A model generated the notes under the pieces. It saw nothing but the letters and a program-made list of their open reading frames with translations. It did no database searches and had not been told where the DNA came from. A stretch of 23,472 nucleotides of DNA from a virus: positions 1-23,472 of the IMG/VR virus record IMGVR_UViG_3300007539_004830; one strand, written 5' to 3'. Both the position numbers and the translations under genes were made by a program. Each line of letters starts with the position of its first letter. Position 1 is the stretch's first letter. Below are positions 1-6,300 of the stretch, piece after piece.

Positions 1-699
1 GTAGTCAGAGACGCTAACAGACTCCCCGCCATGAGAGGATTCCATAAGGATTACATGGATGCCTGGGATGACTTAACCGCAAGCGGCATGATGTCTATCT
101 TCTCTCACGTATGGCAACCTGTGAACTCGGGGGCTTGGGGTCTTCTGGAAACCCTGGATGATTACGGAGAATCGCCCCAGGATGGCAACTATAAGTGGTA
201 CGGCTGGCAAGACTGGAGGGACTCTATTCCCACAGATGCTCCTGTCAGTGCCACAGATGCTTTTGCTATTACCACAGATACTTCTTCTTTCAACTCAAAA
301 TTAGGTCCGAACGTACAGCAGCGAACTCACCTCGTTCAAAGGTCCGGACAGCCTTTAGAGGTAGTCACGTCTTCTATAACTACAGACACAACAATACTAA
401 TAAACGACAGTGAAGTAGCAGCAGACGAACAGATATATGTTTGGGGAGTAGCTTTTTGTACTTCCTCTATTGATTTAGTTACTGCAAAACTAGAGGCTAA
501 TGATTCAAGCCAAGATTATATGTTATTCGGGGCTTCCAACGAAGCCGCCTTCATTTGGCAATCAAACGTACCATTTGTCGTCGAAAAAGGAGAAGGATTT
601 CAGTTGAGTAACGCCGTCCCCGCCGGCTACGGAAAACAGCTAAGCTCCACCGTGGGCACGATTACCTTATTTTATACTAAAGTTAACGTTGGGTCTTAA
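1..699 (+). CDS. Fibre-like virion protein, C-terminal part (5' end outside window)
   Basis: The frame is open to the left edge, so this is the C-terminal part of a longer protein; an internal ATG at 31 would give 222 residues but need not be the start. Residues 1-70 after that ATG are rich in Trp, Gly and Asp (SGMMSIF, NSGAWGLLE, WYGWQDW), a style I associate with carbohydrate-active or host-recognition proteins without naming a family. The last ~135 residues are a beta-rich module closely matching the minus-strand 142-residue protein at 2852-3280 (shared ILINDSEVAADEQ, VPFVVEKGEG, LQ/FQLSNAVPA). It is the only plus-strand gene and converges on tRNA-Leu. Likely role (inference): tail fibre or another virion surface protein. 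No terminator is visible between 700 and 733. Confidence 0.72.
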   Translation, partial: VVRDANRLPAMRGFHKDYMDAWDDLTASGMMSIFSHVWQPVNSGAWGLLETLDDYGESPQDGNYKWYGWQDWRDSIPTDAPVSATDAFAITTDTSSFNSKLGPNVQQRTHLVQRSGQPLEVVTSSITTDTTILINDSEVAADEQIYVWGVAFCTSSIDLVTAKLEANDSSQDYMLFGASNEAAFIWQSNVPFVVEKGEGFQLSNAVPAGYGKQLSSTVGTITLFYTKVNVGS

Positions 700-707
700 C
701 CTGCTAT
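301..707. repeat. Left arm of 407-bp inverted fibre-module repeat
   Basis: Aligned by hand with the reverse complement of 2844-3250, the two copies run 407 bases without a gap and differ at about 61 positions (about 85% identity). A 40-base block at 392-431 is identical to 3120-3159. The last 20 bases (688-707), which include the TAA stop, are also identical to the other copy, and identity ends abruptly after 707. The repeat includes 8 non-coding bases after the stop. Confidence 0.9.
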
Positions 708-733
708 CTTTGCGAGTAATAGTGAGAATGAGG

Positions 734-810
734 TGGTAGGGTAGCTGGGATTCGAACCCAGACTGGACGGATTTTAAGTCCGATGCCTCTGCCGATTGGG
801 CTACTACCCC
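734..810 (-). tRNA. tRNA-Leu(UAA), short variable loop
   Basis: Folded by eye on the minus strand. The acceptor GGGGTAG (810-804) pairs with CTACCCT (744-738), including a G1-U72 wobble. The anticodon loop CTTAAAA gives anticodon UAA. The T-arm is CTGGG-TTCGAAT-CCCAG, the discriminator is A737, and CCA is encoded at 736-734. The variable region is only about 5 nt, unlike the long arm usual for Leu tRNAs, so the Leu identity rests on the anticodon. The 5' end abuts the TAG stop of the deaminase gene. Confidence 0.9.
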
Positions 811-1155
811 CTAAATCTTCTCCTCTTTGTTTCCCTCTTTAGTAGAGTAAACTACCGTTGTAATACCATGACTGCGGAGAAACTGCTGACAGCAAGGACA
901 AGGCTTGGCTAGGTTGCCTCCTACTCGGTACACATAACAGGTTCCTCCATGCAAAGACCGCTTGGATTTCAAAGCCGAGACCAATGCTGATGTCTCTGCA
1001 TGAAGATTACCTGAGTAAGAGTTACCAAACGTAGGGTGCGTAACCCCTTTGTTATATCCTCGTCCAACCACAACTCCTTTGCGGTCAGTAATTACAGCCC
1101 CAATGCGATACTTCCCGTATCCCTTCCGGCTTTCTTTCTCTGCGATTCTCATCAT
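811..1155 (-). CDS. Small zinc deaminase (cytidine/dCMP deaminase superfamily)
   Basis: A 114-residue protein with the two zinc signatures of the cytidine/deoxycytidylate deaminase superfamily: LHAETSAL, with the zinc-binding His and proton-shuttling Glu, and KPCPCCQQFL, the PCxxC zinc site. Members hydrolytically deaminate cytosine or adenine in nucleosides, nucleotides or nucleic acids; dCMP or cytidine is the likeliest substrate in a phage (inference). The frame stays open upstream to 1284, but that extension runs through tRNA-Ile and tRNA-Arg, so I start at the paired ATGs at 1155/1152, 17 nt past the tRNA-Ile 3' end. No strong SD is visible. At this length it is near the minimum for the fold. 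The gene sits inside a tRNA cluster and its stop touches tRNA-Leu. Confidence 0.8.
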   Translation of the reverse strand: MMRIAEKESRKGYGKYRIGAVITDRKGVVVGRGYNKGVTHPTFGNSYSGNLHAETSALVSALKSKRSLHGGTCYVYRVGGNLAKPCPCCQQFLRSHGITTVVYSTKEGNKEEKI

Positions 1156-1171
1156 CGTTCTAAAGGGTGTT

Positions 1172-1248
1172 TGGTAGGGAATACAGGACTTGAACCTGTG
1201 ACCTGAGGCATATAAGACCCCTGCTCTTACCAACTGAGCTAATTCCCC
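1172..1248 (-). tRNA. tRNA-Ile(UAU)
   Basis: Folded by eye. The acceptor GGGGAAT (1248-1242) pairs with ATTCCCT with a G1-U72 wobble, as in the neighbouring tRNA-Leu. The D-stem is GCTC/GAGC. The anticodon loop CTTATAT gives UAU, reading AUA, with A37 suitable for t6A. The T-arm is ACAGG-TTCAAGT-CCTGT and the encoded CCA is at 1174-1172. A directly UAU-reading tRNA is unusual in many bacteria, which instead use modified CAU, but is common in phages with AT-rich genomes. Confidence 0.93.
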
Positions 1249-1254
1249 GTTGAG

Positions 1255-1331
<77 letters not shown>

Positions 1332-1350
1332 TAAACTAACCCCCTCTAAG

Positions 1351-1360
1351 ATTATTATAG
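1351..1360 (-). promoter_or_regulatory. CTATAATA element before tRNA-Arg
   Basis: On the minus strand CTATAATAAT ends 20 nt before the 5' end of tRNA-Arg, in the 59-nt gap between the 65-residue ORF and the tRNAs. The same octamer recurs before several genes in this window. It could be a -10 element or a phage late promoter for the tRNA cluster. No convincing -35 box is seen. Confidence 0.45.
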
Positions 1361-1390
1361 CTTCATCTTCAGGAATAGAGAGCGTAAAAT

Positions 1391-1588
1391 TTAAATTTCA
1401 ATTATTTCTAGTGATTCAGAGTCTTTTATTTTTTTCTCTGCTTGTTTTTTGGTTTTGCATCGCTCTATAAATTGAAAGCAATCTATATCGTCATTGGGTT
1501 TTTCTCCCCTCTGATACCGCTTCACAATATTAAATCCTTTGCGAAGGTATTGATAGATACCTTTACCTCTTACAGCGACAATAGCCAT
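1391..1588 (-). CDS. Hypothetical 65-residue basic protein
   Basis: I do not recognise it. The 65-residue protein is Lys/Arg-rich (a KTKKQAEKKIKD stretch near residues 45-56), with a hydrophobic start (MAIVAVRG) and a C-terminal EIIEI. There is no membrane segment or metal motif. The ATG at 1588 has no SD; a CACTATAATAGTG palindrome lies one base upstream and overlaps the stop of the 416-residue gene. It sits between the fibre genes and the tRNA cluster. Coding is supported by tight junctions and phage-like composition, but not by homology. Confidence 0.6.
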   Translation of the reverse strand: MAIVAVRGKGIYQYLRKGFNIVKRYQRGEKPNDDIDCFQFIERCKTKKQAEKKIKDSESLEIIEI

Positions 1589-1589
1589 A

Positions 1590-1602
1590 CACTATTATAG
1601 TG
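1590..1602 (-). promoter_or_regulatory. CACTATAATAGTG palindrome one base before ATG 1588
   Basis: A 13-base near-perfect palindrome (arms CACTAT and ATAGTG around a central A) that includes the TAA stop of the preceding gene. TATAATA ends 4 bases before the ATG. It resembles a sigma70 -10 or a T4-type late promoter (TATAAATA). Either would put the transcription start at or next to the ATG. Confidence 0.5.
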
Positions 1603-2845
1603 GCACAATTCTGAATTGTATCGACCCGAATAAGGACATATTTCCACTTCCTTCGGTTGTGCTTAGCTTTAGTGCCGCGTTCTCCGCTAGTCCAATCGGG
1701 GTGAATGCATTGCTACATAGGGAGATAGGGGTGTTTCTTTGCATTCTTCCGGCTATAACAACTCCAGTTGACCCAGTAGACAGACCTGGTCCTGCATCAC
1801 CATCGGTAAAAAGAAATTCTCCGTAAGCGGTACCCGAATCACCAGCTACGGTGAGTGTATACCCTTCAATAACTATCCTGTAACCAGCGCCTGGAGCGGC
1901 TATGATAGTTGTGTTGGTTTGTGGGTTATCTCCAGCGGCATCTTCATCAATAAAAACAGAACTTGCAAATTCAAAAGCAGATACTCCCAACGCACCGCCT
2001 AAGCCGTTCGTTACTTGTAAGCCTAGAACTTGAGAGTTGTAAACACCCAACCCAACACCTACAGCGGCGATATTAACAGGGAGATTACTGGTTGCAGTCA
2101 TTTGTACCGCCCCTCCAGCACCAGTACCACTAACTAGAAGAGCCTTCCCATCATATGTCTCTATCGCTATAGCGCCGTTAGGACCATTACCACTAACAGA
2201 TAATGAATTGATTTGTGGACCTGGAGCGATTTTAATCGGTAACCCGCCAGAGTCCCCTCCAGCTACATGCACATCCAAAGCATTTGATGTAGCTCCAAGA
2301 GTTGTGCCATCACTAGCTTTGATTTTTGTGCCAGCCACCAGTGTGTCGGTGTTTGTTTTTATTGAGGCATTGGTTGCATAAATACCATTCAAACCACTTG
2401 TGTCGGTACCAACAACAGCTTGTTGTAATTGTGTTACTTGATACGCGGAAACATCATTCTCGTTGGCACTAACGGAAGAATTCCTAACGGCATCAACTAC
2501 TGCATCAAACCCGGAGGCGGTCGAAGCTCTAATCTTGCCAAACACACCGCCATTCCCCGCTGAAGAAACATCAGACACAGACCAATAATTCCCTACCGTC
2601 TCATCAGCCCCGGCAGTCCATGTATTATCGGCAAAGAAGTTGGACATCCCTGCCATCATATCTATGGCGTTTATGTACAACTTCTCCTCAAGACCGCTCG
2701 CCTCGTAATCAGGTCCTTCTCCGCCGTATCCTCCGTACGGAGTTGGTATACTGCCAACAGCGGCGTCAATCGAGCTTAGAGAGCTGAATACTGTGCCTGT
2801 GTCAGGTGGCGGCTCGGGCGGTTCGCAAAACTGATTACTTGCCAT
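1595..2845 (-). CDS. Virion/tail-fibre-like structural protein, 416 aa
   Basis: Composition is typical of phage fibre and other virion surface proteins: Gly, Ala, Ser, Thr and Val dominate, Lys/Arg are few, and no enzyme motif is visible. The N-terminus is proline-rich (EPPEPPPDTG, residues 8-17). Residues ~120-280 carry short beta-type segments (ALDVHVAGGDSGGLPIKI, ALLVSGTGAGGAVQMT), as in fibre shafts. The last ~125 residues (from SAFEFASSVFID) look like a compact beta-sandwich ending FGSIQFRIVPL. The ATG at 2845 lies 6 nt after the stop of the 142-residue module gene and has no SD, so translation is probably coupled. The two genes likely form one structural unit (inference). The first two bases of its ATG lie inside the inverted repeat. 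Confidence 0.75.
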   Translation of the reverse strand: MASNQFCEPPEPPPDTGTVFSSLSSIDAAVGSIPTPYGGYGGEGPDYEASGLEEKLYINAIDMMAGMSNFFADNTWTAGADETVGNYWSVSDVSSAGNGGVFGKIRASTASGFDAVVDAVRNSSVSANENDVSAYQVTQLQQAVVGTDTSGLNGIYATNASIKTNTDTLVAGTKIKASDGTTLGATSNALDVHVAGGDSGGLPIKIAPGPQINSLSVSGNGPNGAIAIETYDGKALLVSGTGAGGAVQMTATSNLPVNIAAVGVGLGVYNSQVLGLQVTNGLGGALGVSAFEFASSVFIDEDAAGDNPQTNTTIIAAPGAGYRIVIEGYTLTVAGDSGTAYGEFLFTDGDAGPGLSTGSTGVVIAGRMQRNTPISLCSNAFTPIGLAENAALKLSTTEGSGNMSLFGSIQFRIVPL

Positions 2846-3250
2846 AGCAGGTTAAGACCCAACTTTAACTTTATTATAAAATAAGGTAATCGTGCTCGTA
2901 GTGGAGCTTAGTTGTTTTCCCACGGCTGCAGGCACGGCGTTACTCAACTGCAATCCTTCTCCTTTTTCAACGACAAATGGCACGTTTGATTGCCAAATGT
3001 AGGCGGAGTTTCTGGTGGCTCCAAAGTACATATAATCTTGGCTTGAATCATGAGCCTCTAGTTTTACGGCAACTAACTCAGTAGCGGAAGTACAAAAAGT
3101 TACTCCCCAAATGTATAGTTGTTCGTCTGCTGCTACTTCACTGTCGTTTATTAGTATTGCCGTGTCTGTAGTTACAGCAGTTGTGAATACCTCAAAAGGC
3201 TGTCCATCTCTTTGAGCGGCGGGAGTTTGCTGTTGTATGTTGGGACCTAA
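2844..3250. repeat. Right arm of 407-bp inverted fibre-module repeat
   Basis: Inverted partner of 301-707, covering most of the 142-residue fibre-like gene, its stop codon, the six-base spacer and the first two bases of the next gene's ATG. With the left arm it brackets a 2,136-bp segment (708-2843) carrying the 416-residue fibre gene, a 65-residue ORF, three tRNAs and a deaminase. Confidence 0.9.
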
Positions 3251-3280
3251 CTCTGAGCTATTGAATGCATTTACTACCAT
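2852..3280 (-). CDS. Fibre-like beta module protein, 142 aa (paralogue of the left-edge gene)
   Basis: A 142-residue protein made almost entirely of the module that forms the C-terminus of the plus-strand gene ending at 699. Shared features include QPFEV/QPLEV, ILINDSEVAADEQ, SSQDYM, IWQSNVPFVVEKGEG, LQLSNAVPA and the C-terminal KV.VGS. The sequence suggests beta strands with aromatic residues (YIWGVTF, AYIWQS). I infer a virion surface or carbohydrate-binding module; no family name is claimed. It starts at ATG 3280, six bases after the stop of the RmlD-like gene, with an AT-rich CACTATATAATATATC upstream instead of an SD. Confidence 0.75.
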   Translation of the reverse strand: MVVNAFNSSELGPNIQQQTPAAQRDGQPFEVFTTAVTTDTAILINDSEVAADEQLYIWGVTFCTSATELVAVKLEAHDSSQDYMYFGATRNSAYIWQSNVPFVVEKGEGLQLSNAVPAAVGKQLSSTTSTITLFYNKVKVGS

Positions 3281-3286
3281 GATATA

Positions 3287-3973
3287 TTATATAGTGAGTT
3301 TCATCCTACAATCACGAGGATAATGATAACCCACCATACCGTCTGCTTTTTCTACAGGTATTTCCGCAACATCGGCGTACTCTTGCATGGCTAAATCTTT
3401 CAATGTTTTTTCTTTAGTTCCTACGTTTACCACACCCCGTAAATCAGATTTTATAACTTCAACAATCTTCTTGGCTATAACATCTGTCCAATCGGCGTTG
3501 GTGTAGACAGGGTGGAAGACTCCCGTCAAGGCGTTCTCCCCCCAAGTTCCTCTATCCTTGAATGAGGTTCTAATTATAGTTTCAGTCTCTGGAACCAAGG
3601 CTTCTGCCATCATTTTGGTGGTGGCATAAAATCCCATAGGGTGATATCCAACGTAATCAGAACTAATATGTATCAATCTACACCCCATATCTTTAGCTAA
3701 AGATACTACATTTTCCGTACCTAACACATTAACTCTAACAGCATCGGATTTGTTATTCTCTGCTCCCGGAACATCTGTATACGCAGCACAATGAATTATA
3801 ATATCAGGAACCCAATAATCTAAGATGGTCGGGAGTTTCGTAGTGGTTATATCCCACTGCTCGGAAGTAGGGTATGCAAGAGCGCAACCCTCGTCCCACA
3901 AAATATTTGTGAGCTGCTTGCCGAGTCTTCCGCTACCCCCTGTAAGTATTACTCTTAATCCGTCTAGCTTCAT
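3287..3973 (-). CDS. Short RmlD-like dTDP-4-dehydrorhamnose reductase
   Basis: A 228-residue extended short-chain dehydrogenase/reductase. The Rossmann motif GGSGRLG is at 12-18, HCAAYTDV near 61-68, ISSDYVG at 103-109 and the catalytic YATTK at 116-120. RmlD reduces dTDP-4-keto-L-rhamnose to dTDP-L-rhamnose with NAD(P)H. At 228 residues it is shorter than typical RmlD (about 290-300), and the substrate-binding C-terminal half is compact, so the substrate may differ. The gene directly follows rmlB (41-nt overlap) and rmlA, which supports a dTDP-sugar role. A second, full-length RmlD-like gene is at 14639-15520. Confidence 0.8.
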   Translation of the reverse strand: MKLDGLRVILTGGSGRLGKQLTNILWDEGCALAYPTSEQWDITTTKLPTILDYWVPDIIIHCAAYTDVPGAENNKSDAVRVNVLGTENVVSLAKDMGCRLIHISSDYVGYHPMGFYATTKMMAEALVPETETIIRTSFKDRGTWGENALTGVFHPVYTNADWTDVIAKKIVEVIKSDLRGVVNVGTKEKTLKDLAMQEYADVAEIPVEKADGMVGYHYPRDCRMKLTI

Positions 3974-4898
3974 CTTTTAAAAATCTTTCTAATGGTTGAT
4001 ACGTCCTTTCTCCTAAGAATGCGTTTACTTTTTTGGTGTTTAGCCTATAAGCTCGGTCATGCCCTAGTCGGTCCTCAACAAAGTTATATGAGACAGGAGT
4101 ATCTAAGAACTCCCCGATGTATTGGACAAGACCAAGGTTCTTATAATTATATCCAGAGCCTATGTTGTAAATTTCATTCGTCGCAGAAGATAAAAGCAAT
4201 TCTAAGATAATGTTAACATTATCATCCACATGAATCCACTCACGAGACTGCAGACCGTCGCCGTAAATAGGCACATCTTTACCCCTCTGTATGAAATCAA
4301 AGATTTTGGGGATGAGCTTTTCTGGGTCTTGGTCTGGTCCAAAGTTGTTGCAACTTCTTGTAATAATATAAGGAATGCCGAACGTCCTAGCGGCTGATTC
4401 GACCAGCAGGTCCGCCGATGCTTTTGAAGCTGAGTAATACGAGCTTGGGCGGAGCTTAAAGGACTCGTCCGAACTTTGTCTACCTCGGAGGTCTGCCATG
4501 TCTCCATACACTTCGTCTGTTGATATTTGAATGAATTTTTTGAGTCCATCAATCTTTTTTGCACACTCCAATAAATTGTAAACACCCATCACATTACTTT
4601 TTATGAAAGGTTCCCCATCATCAATAGAATTATCTACGTGGCTCTCCGCTGCAAAGTTAACTACGTACTCTGCATTCCTTAAGTTAATAGGAGTAACGTC
4701 ACAGATATCAAGATTTAGATGTTGGATTCTCCGTCTATCATTATCGTCTATATTATCAAACACCCTGCCTTTATCGGCGGCATAGGTCATCTTGTCGATG
4801 ATTTTAACATTATAGTCTGTATGTTTTAATACGCTACAAACAAATCTGGAGCCGATAAATCCAAAGCCTCCCGTAACCACGATTTCTTTTTTACTCAT
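3933..4898 (-). CDS. rmlB: dTDP-glucose 4,6-dehydratase (RmlB)
   Basis: A 321-residue SDR enzyme converting dTDP-D-glucose to dTDP-4-keto-6-deoxy-D-glucose. NAD-binding GGFGFIG is at 10-16, NFAAESHVD around 81-89, the dehydratase active-site triad TDE in STDEVYGD at 126-133, and YSASK at 155-159. NNFGP at 184-188 and PIYGDG plus SREWIHVDD at 210-226 are family-typical, as is GHDRAYRL near the C-terminus. It is slightly shorter than E. coli RmlB (about 360). It overlaps rmlA upstream by 8 nt and the RmlD-like gene downstream by 41 nt, so the three are one translational unit. Confidence 0.95.
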   Translation of the reverse strand: MSKKEIVVTGGFGFIGSRFVCSVLKHTDYNVKIIDKMTYAADKGRVFDNIDDNDRRRIQHLNLDICDVTPINLRNAEYVVNFAAESHVDNSIDDGEPFIKSNVMGVYNLLECAKKIDGLKKFIQISTDEVYGDMADLRGRQSSDESFKLRPSSYYSASKASADLLVESAARTFGIPYIITRSCNNFGPDQDPEKLIPKIFDFIQRGKDVPIYGDGLQSREWIHVDDNVNIILELLLSSATNEIYNIGSGYNYKNLGLVQYIGEFLDTPVSYNFVEDRLGHDRAYRLNTKKVNAFLGERTYQPLERFLKDEARRIKSNTYRG

Positions 4899-5610
4899 TG
4901 TCTTTATAAAATTTTTGTGTTGCTTTTGCCAGGGAATCGAAAGTTCCGCAATCTATCCAAGTGCCATGTAATTTATGTGATTTAAATAAACCTTGCTTCA
5001 AGTATAGACGATTCAGGTCTGTAACTTCAAGCTCCTGTCTATCAGAAGGGGATAGTCTTCTAATCTTATCAAATACGGTATGGTCATACATGTACAAACC
5101 CACCACCGCATCGTTGGAGGGAGGGTGTGCGGGTTTCTCTAAGATATCTATCACATTTCCTTCTTCGTCATACTTGACCACACCGAATCTTTCAGGGTCT
5201 TCAACTTGCTTTGTAAAGACATAGCAGCCGAAATCATTAGAAAAACTATCCACAGCACCACGAATATCGTCAGCAATGATGTTATCACCAAGAATGACCA
5301 CACAGCTATCCCCGCCGACGAAAGATTCAGCCATAGAGAGTGCGTCAGCAATCCCTCCTTCACCTTCTTGATATCCATAATTTAATTTATCTAATCCAAA
5401 CTCTTCCCCGTTCTTCAAAACTTTGATGAAATCCCCAGCGTGTTGTCCGCCAGTGATTACCATTATATCATCTATTCCGGCATCAATAAGAGTTTGTATG
5501 GGGTAGTAGACCATCGGTCTATCATACACAGGTAACAAATGTTTATTTGTTGCATAAGTTAAAGGACGAAGCCGAGTACCAAGTCCTCCTGCCAAAACAA
5601 TACCTTTCAT
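4891..5610 (-). CDS. rmlA: Glucose-1-phosphate thymidylyltransferase (RmlA, short form)
   Basis: Makes dTDP-glucose from dTTP and glucose-1-phosphate, the entry step of dTDP-6-deoxysugar synthesis. The nucleotidyltransferase signature LAGGLGTRLRPLT is at 6-18, LLPVYDRPMVYYPI at 25-38, EGEGGIADAL at 82-91, LGDN at 107-110, and EKPAHPPSNDAVVGLYMYD downstream. At 239 residues it lacks the ~50-residue C-terminal extension of the classical ~290-residue enzyme, so feedback control by dTDP-rhamnose may differ (inference). It is first in the rmlABD run, just behind the terminator at 5622-5663, and has a TATA-like element immediately before the ATG instead of an SD. Confidence 0.95.
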   Translation of the reverse strand: MKGIVLAGGLGTRLRPLTYATNKHLLPVYDRPMVYYPIQTLIDAGIDDIMVITGGQHAGDFIKVLKNGEEFGLDKLNYGYQEGEGGIADALSMAESFVGGDSCVVILGDNIIADDIRGAVDSFSNDFGCYVFTKQVEDPERFGVVKYDEEGNVIDILEKPAHPPSNDAVVGLYMYDHTVFDKIRRLSPSDRQELEVTDLNRLYLKQGLFKSHKLHGTWIDCGTFDSLAKATQKFYKDNE

Positions 5611-5622
5611 ATACTATAAAAG
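5611..5622 (-). promoter_or_regulatory. Promoter-like CTTTTATAGTAT abutting rmlA ATG
   Basis: On the minus strand CTTTTATAGTAT directly precedes ATG 5610, with four bases between TTTTATA and the ATG. It lies just downstream of an intrinsic terminator, where a new transcript is expected to begin. There is no SD. It is a weaker member of the recurrent CTATAATA-N4-ATG family in this window. Confidence 0.4.
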
Positions 5623-5663
5623 TAAAATAAAAAAGATAGCGCAGAAATTTTTCTACGCTATCT
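5622..5663 (-). terminator. Rho-independent terminator
   Basis: Read on the minus strand, AGATAGCG (5663-5656) pairs perfectly with CGCTATCT (5641-5634). After one mismatch the stem extends through AGAA/TTCT-type pairs, and it is followed by TTTTTTATTTTAC. This is a classic GC-containing stem plus U-tract, placed after the 102-residue gene (stop at 5687) and before rmlA. It separates the replication/unknown block from the rml/fibre block. Confidence 0.88.
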
Positions 5664-5686
5664 CAAAAAGAACAAATACTATAAGT

Positions 5687-5995
5687 TTAATTCATAAACT
5701 CAGTTTTGTATGAACGGAAGCTTTTTGCAGCTTTACCACCAAGACGCTTCAGAACAACTCGTTCTTTCGTAGCAGTTGACCAAGGTTGGTTTTGCACTTT
5801 CGTCCATTCCTTTTTAATACGATTTTCGGTTACTTTGCTCAAGTAATTCGTGTTAAAGCCGCGAACTTGATATTGGTTTTGGCTAGTAACAAGAACCCGT
5901 GGGCTTGAATCAGAAGAAGCTACACCGTTGTAACCAAACTCCATTTCACGGAGACGGCAGTAGTTCTTAGTTAGGTGGTATTTCTTTTCTTGCAT
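5687..5995 (-). CDS. Hypothetical 102-residue basic protein
   Basis: Not recognised. A 102-residue basic protein with a QVRGFNTNYLSKV segment near residues 42-54, a WTKVQNQPW segment and a Lys/Arg-rich C-terminal third (ERVVLKRLGGKAAKSFRSYK). There are no membrane segments. The start at 5995 has no SD but has CTATAATAGGGT directly before the ATG, and the gene is followed by a strong intrinsic terminator, so it may be a separately expressed monocistron. A virion or nucleic-acid-binding role is possible but not shown. Confidence 0.7.
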   Translation of the reverse strand: MQEKKYHLTKNYCRLREMEFGYNGVASSDSSPRVLVTSQNQYQVRGFNTNYLSKVTENRIKKEWTKVQNQPWSTATKERVVLKRLGGKAAKSFRSYKTEFMN

Positions 5996-6007
5996 ACCCT
6001 ATTATAG
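5996..6007 (-). promoter_or_regulatory. CTATAATAGGGT promoter-like element before ATG 5995
   Basis: CTATAATA followed by GGGT and then ATG on the minus strand, in the 35-nt gap between two small genes. TATAATA lies 4 bases from the start codon, as at 1590-1602 and 13222-13233. With a terminator 330 bases downstream this would make a single-gene transcript. Confidence 0.5.
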
Positions 6008-6030
6008 TAGTGGGGGCACTAATGTTGAAA

Positions 6031-6300
6031 CTATTCTTGAGTTTCTTTTTCTTTCAGCCAAGAAATATCTTGGCTTACTTTAGCCATCTCCACCCGTAGG
6101 GAAGCAACATCTTGTCGGATTTGCTCCAACAACTCAGTTTGCCTAGTTTCTAAAATATCCTGCCTTTTCTCCAACTCAGTCAAGCGTTGAGAGGTTGTGC
6201 CGTAGGCAACCCCTACCGCGACGAGAGCGAGAAGTAAAGAAGCGAAACTACTCGCTGAGAATAGGTCAGACATTTTAATACTCATATTGTATCTACTCAC
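6031..6300 (-). CDS. Membrane-anchored coiled-coil small protein
   Basis: 89 residues from a GTG at 6300 whose GTGA overlaps the TGA stop of the AAA+ gene; ATGs at 6285 and 6273 are alternative starts (84 or 80 residues) and the SD evidence does not decide. A hydrophobic segment around residues 13-34 (FASLLLALVAVGVAYG) is followed by a heptad-like charged helix (LTELEKRQDILETRQTELL and onward). This N-in, single-span, coiled-coil layout resembles phage spanin-like or holin-associated proteins, but is also common in unrelated small phage membrane proteins. No function is assigned. Confidence 0.7.
   Translation of the reverse strand: MSRYNMSIKMSDLFSASSFASLLLALVAVGVAYGTTSQRLTELEKRQDILETRQTELLEQIRQDVASLRVEMAKVSQDISWLKEKETQE

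Noticed and set aside
1603-1619. ACAATT/AATTGT inverted repeat next to the 1590-1602 palindrome as an operator
   Set aside because: Six-base arms in AT-rich coding sequence at the end of the fibre gene are easily explained by chance and not repeated elsewhere.
4202-4585. 127-codon open frame in another minus-strand frame inside rmlB
   Set aside because: It has no recognisable domain and lies entirely within rmlB, whose motifs are continuous; a frame shadow.
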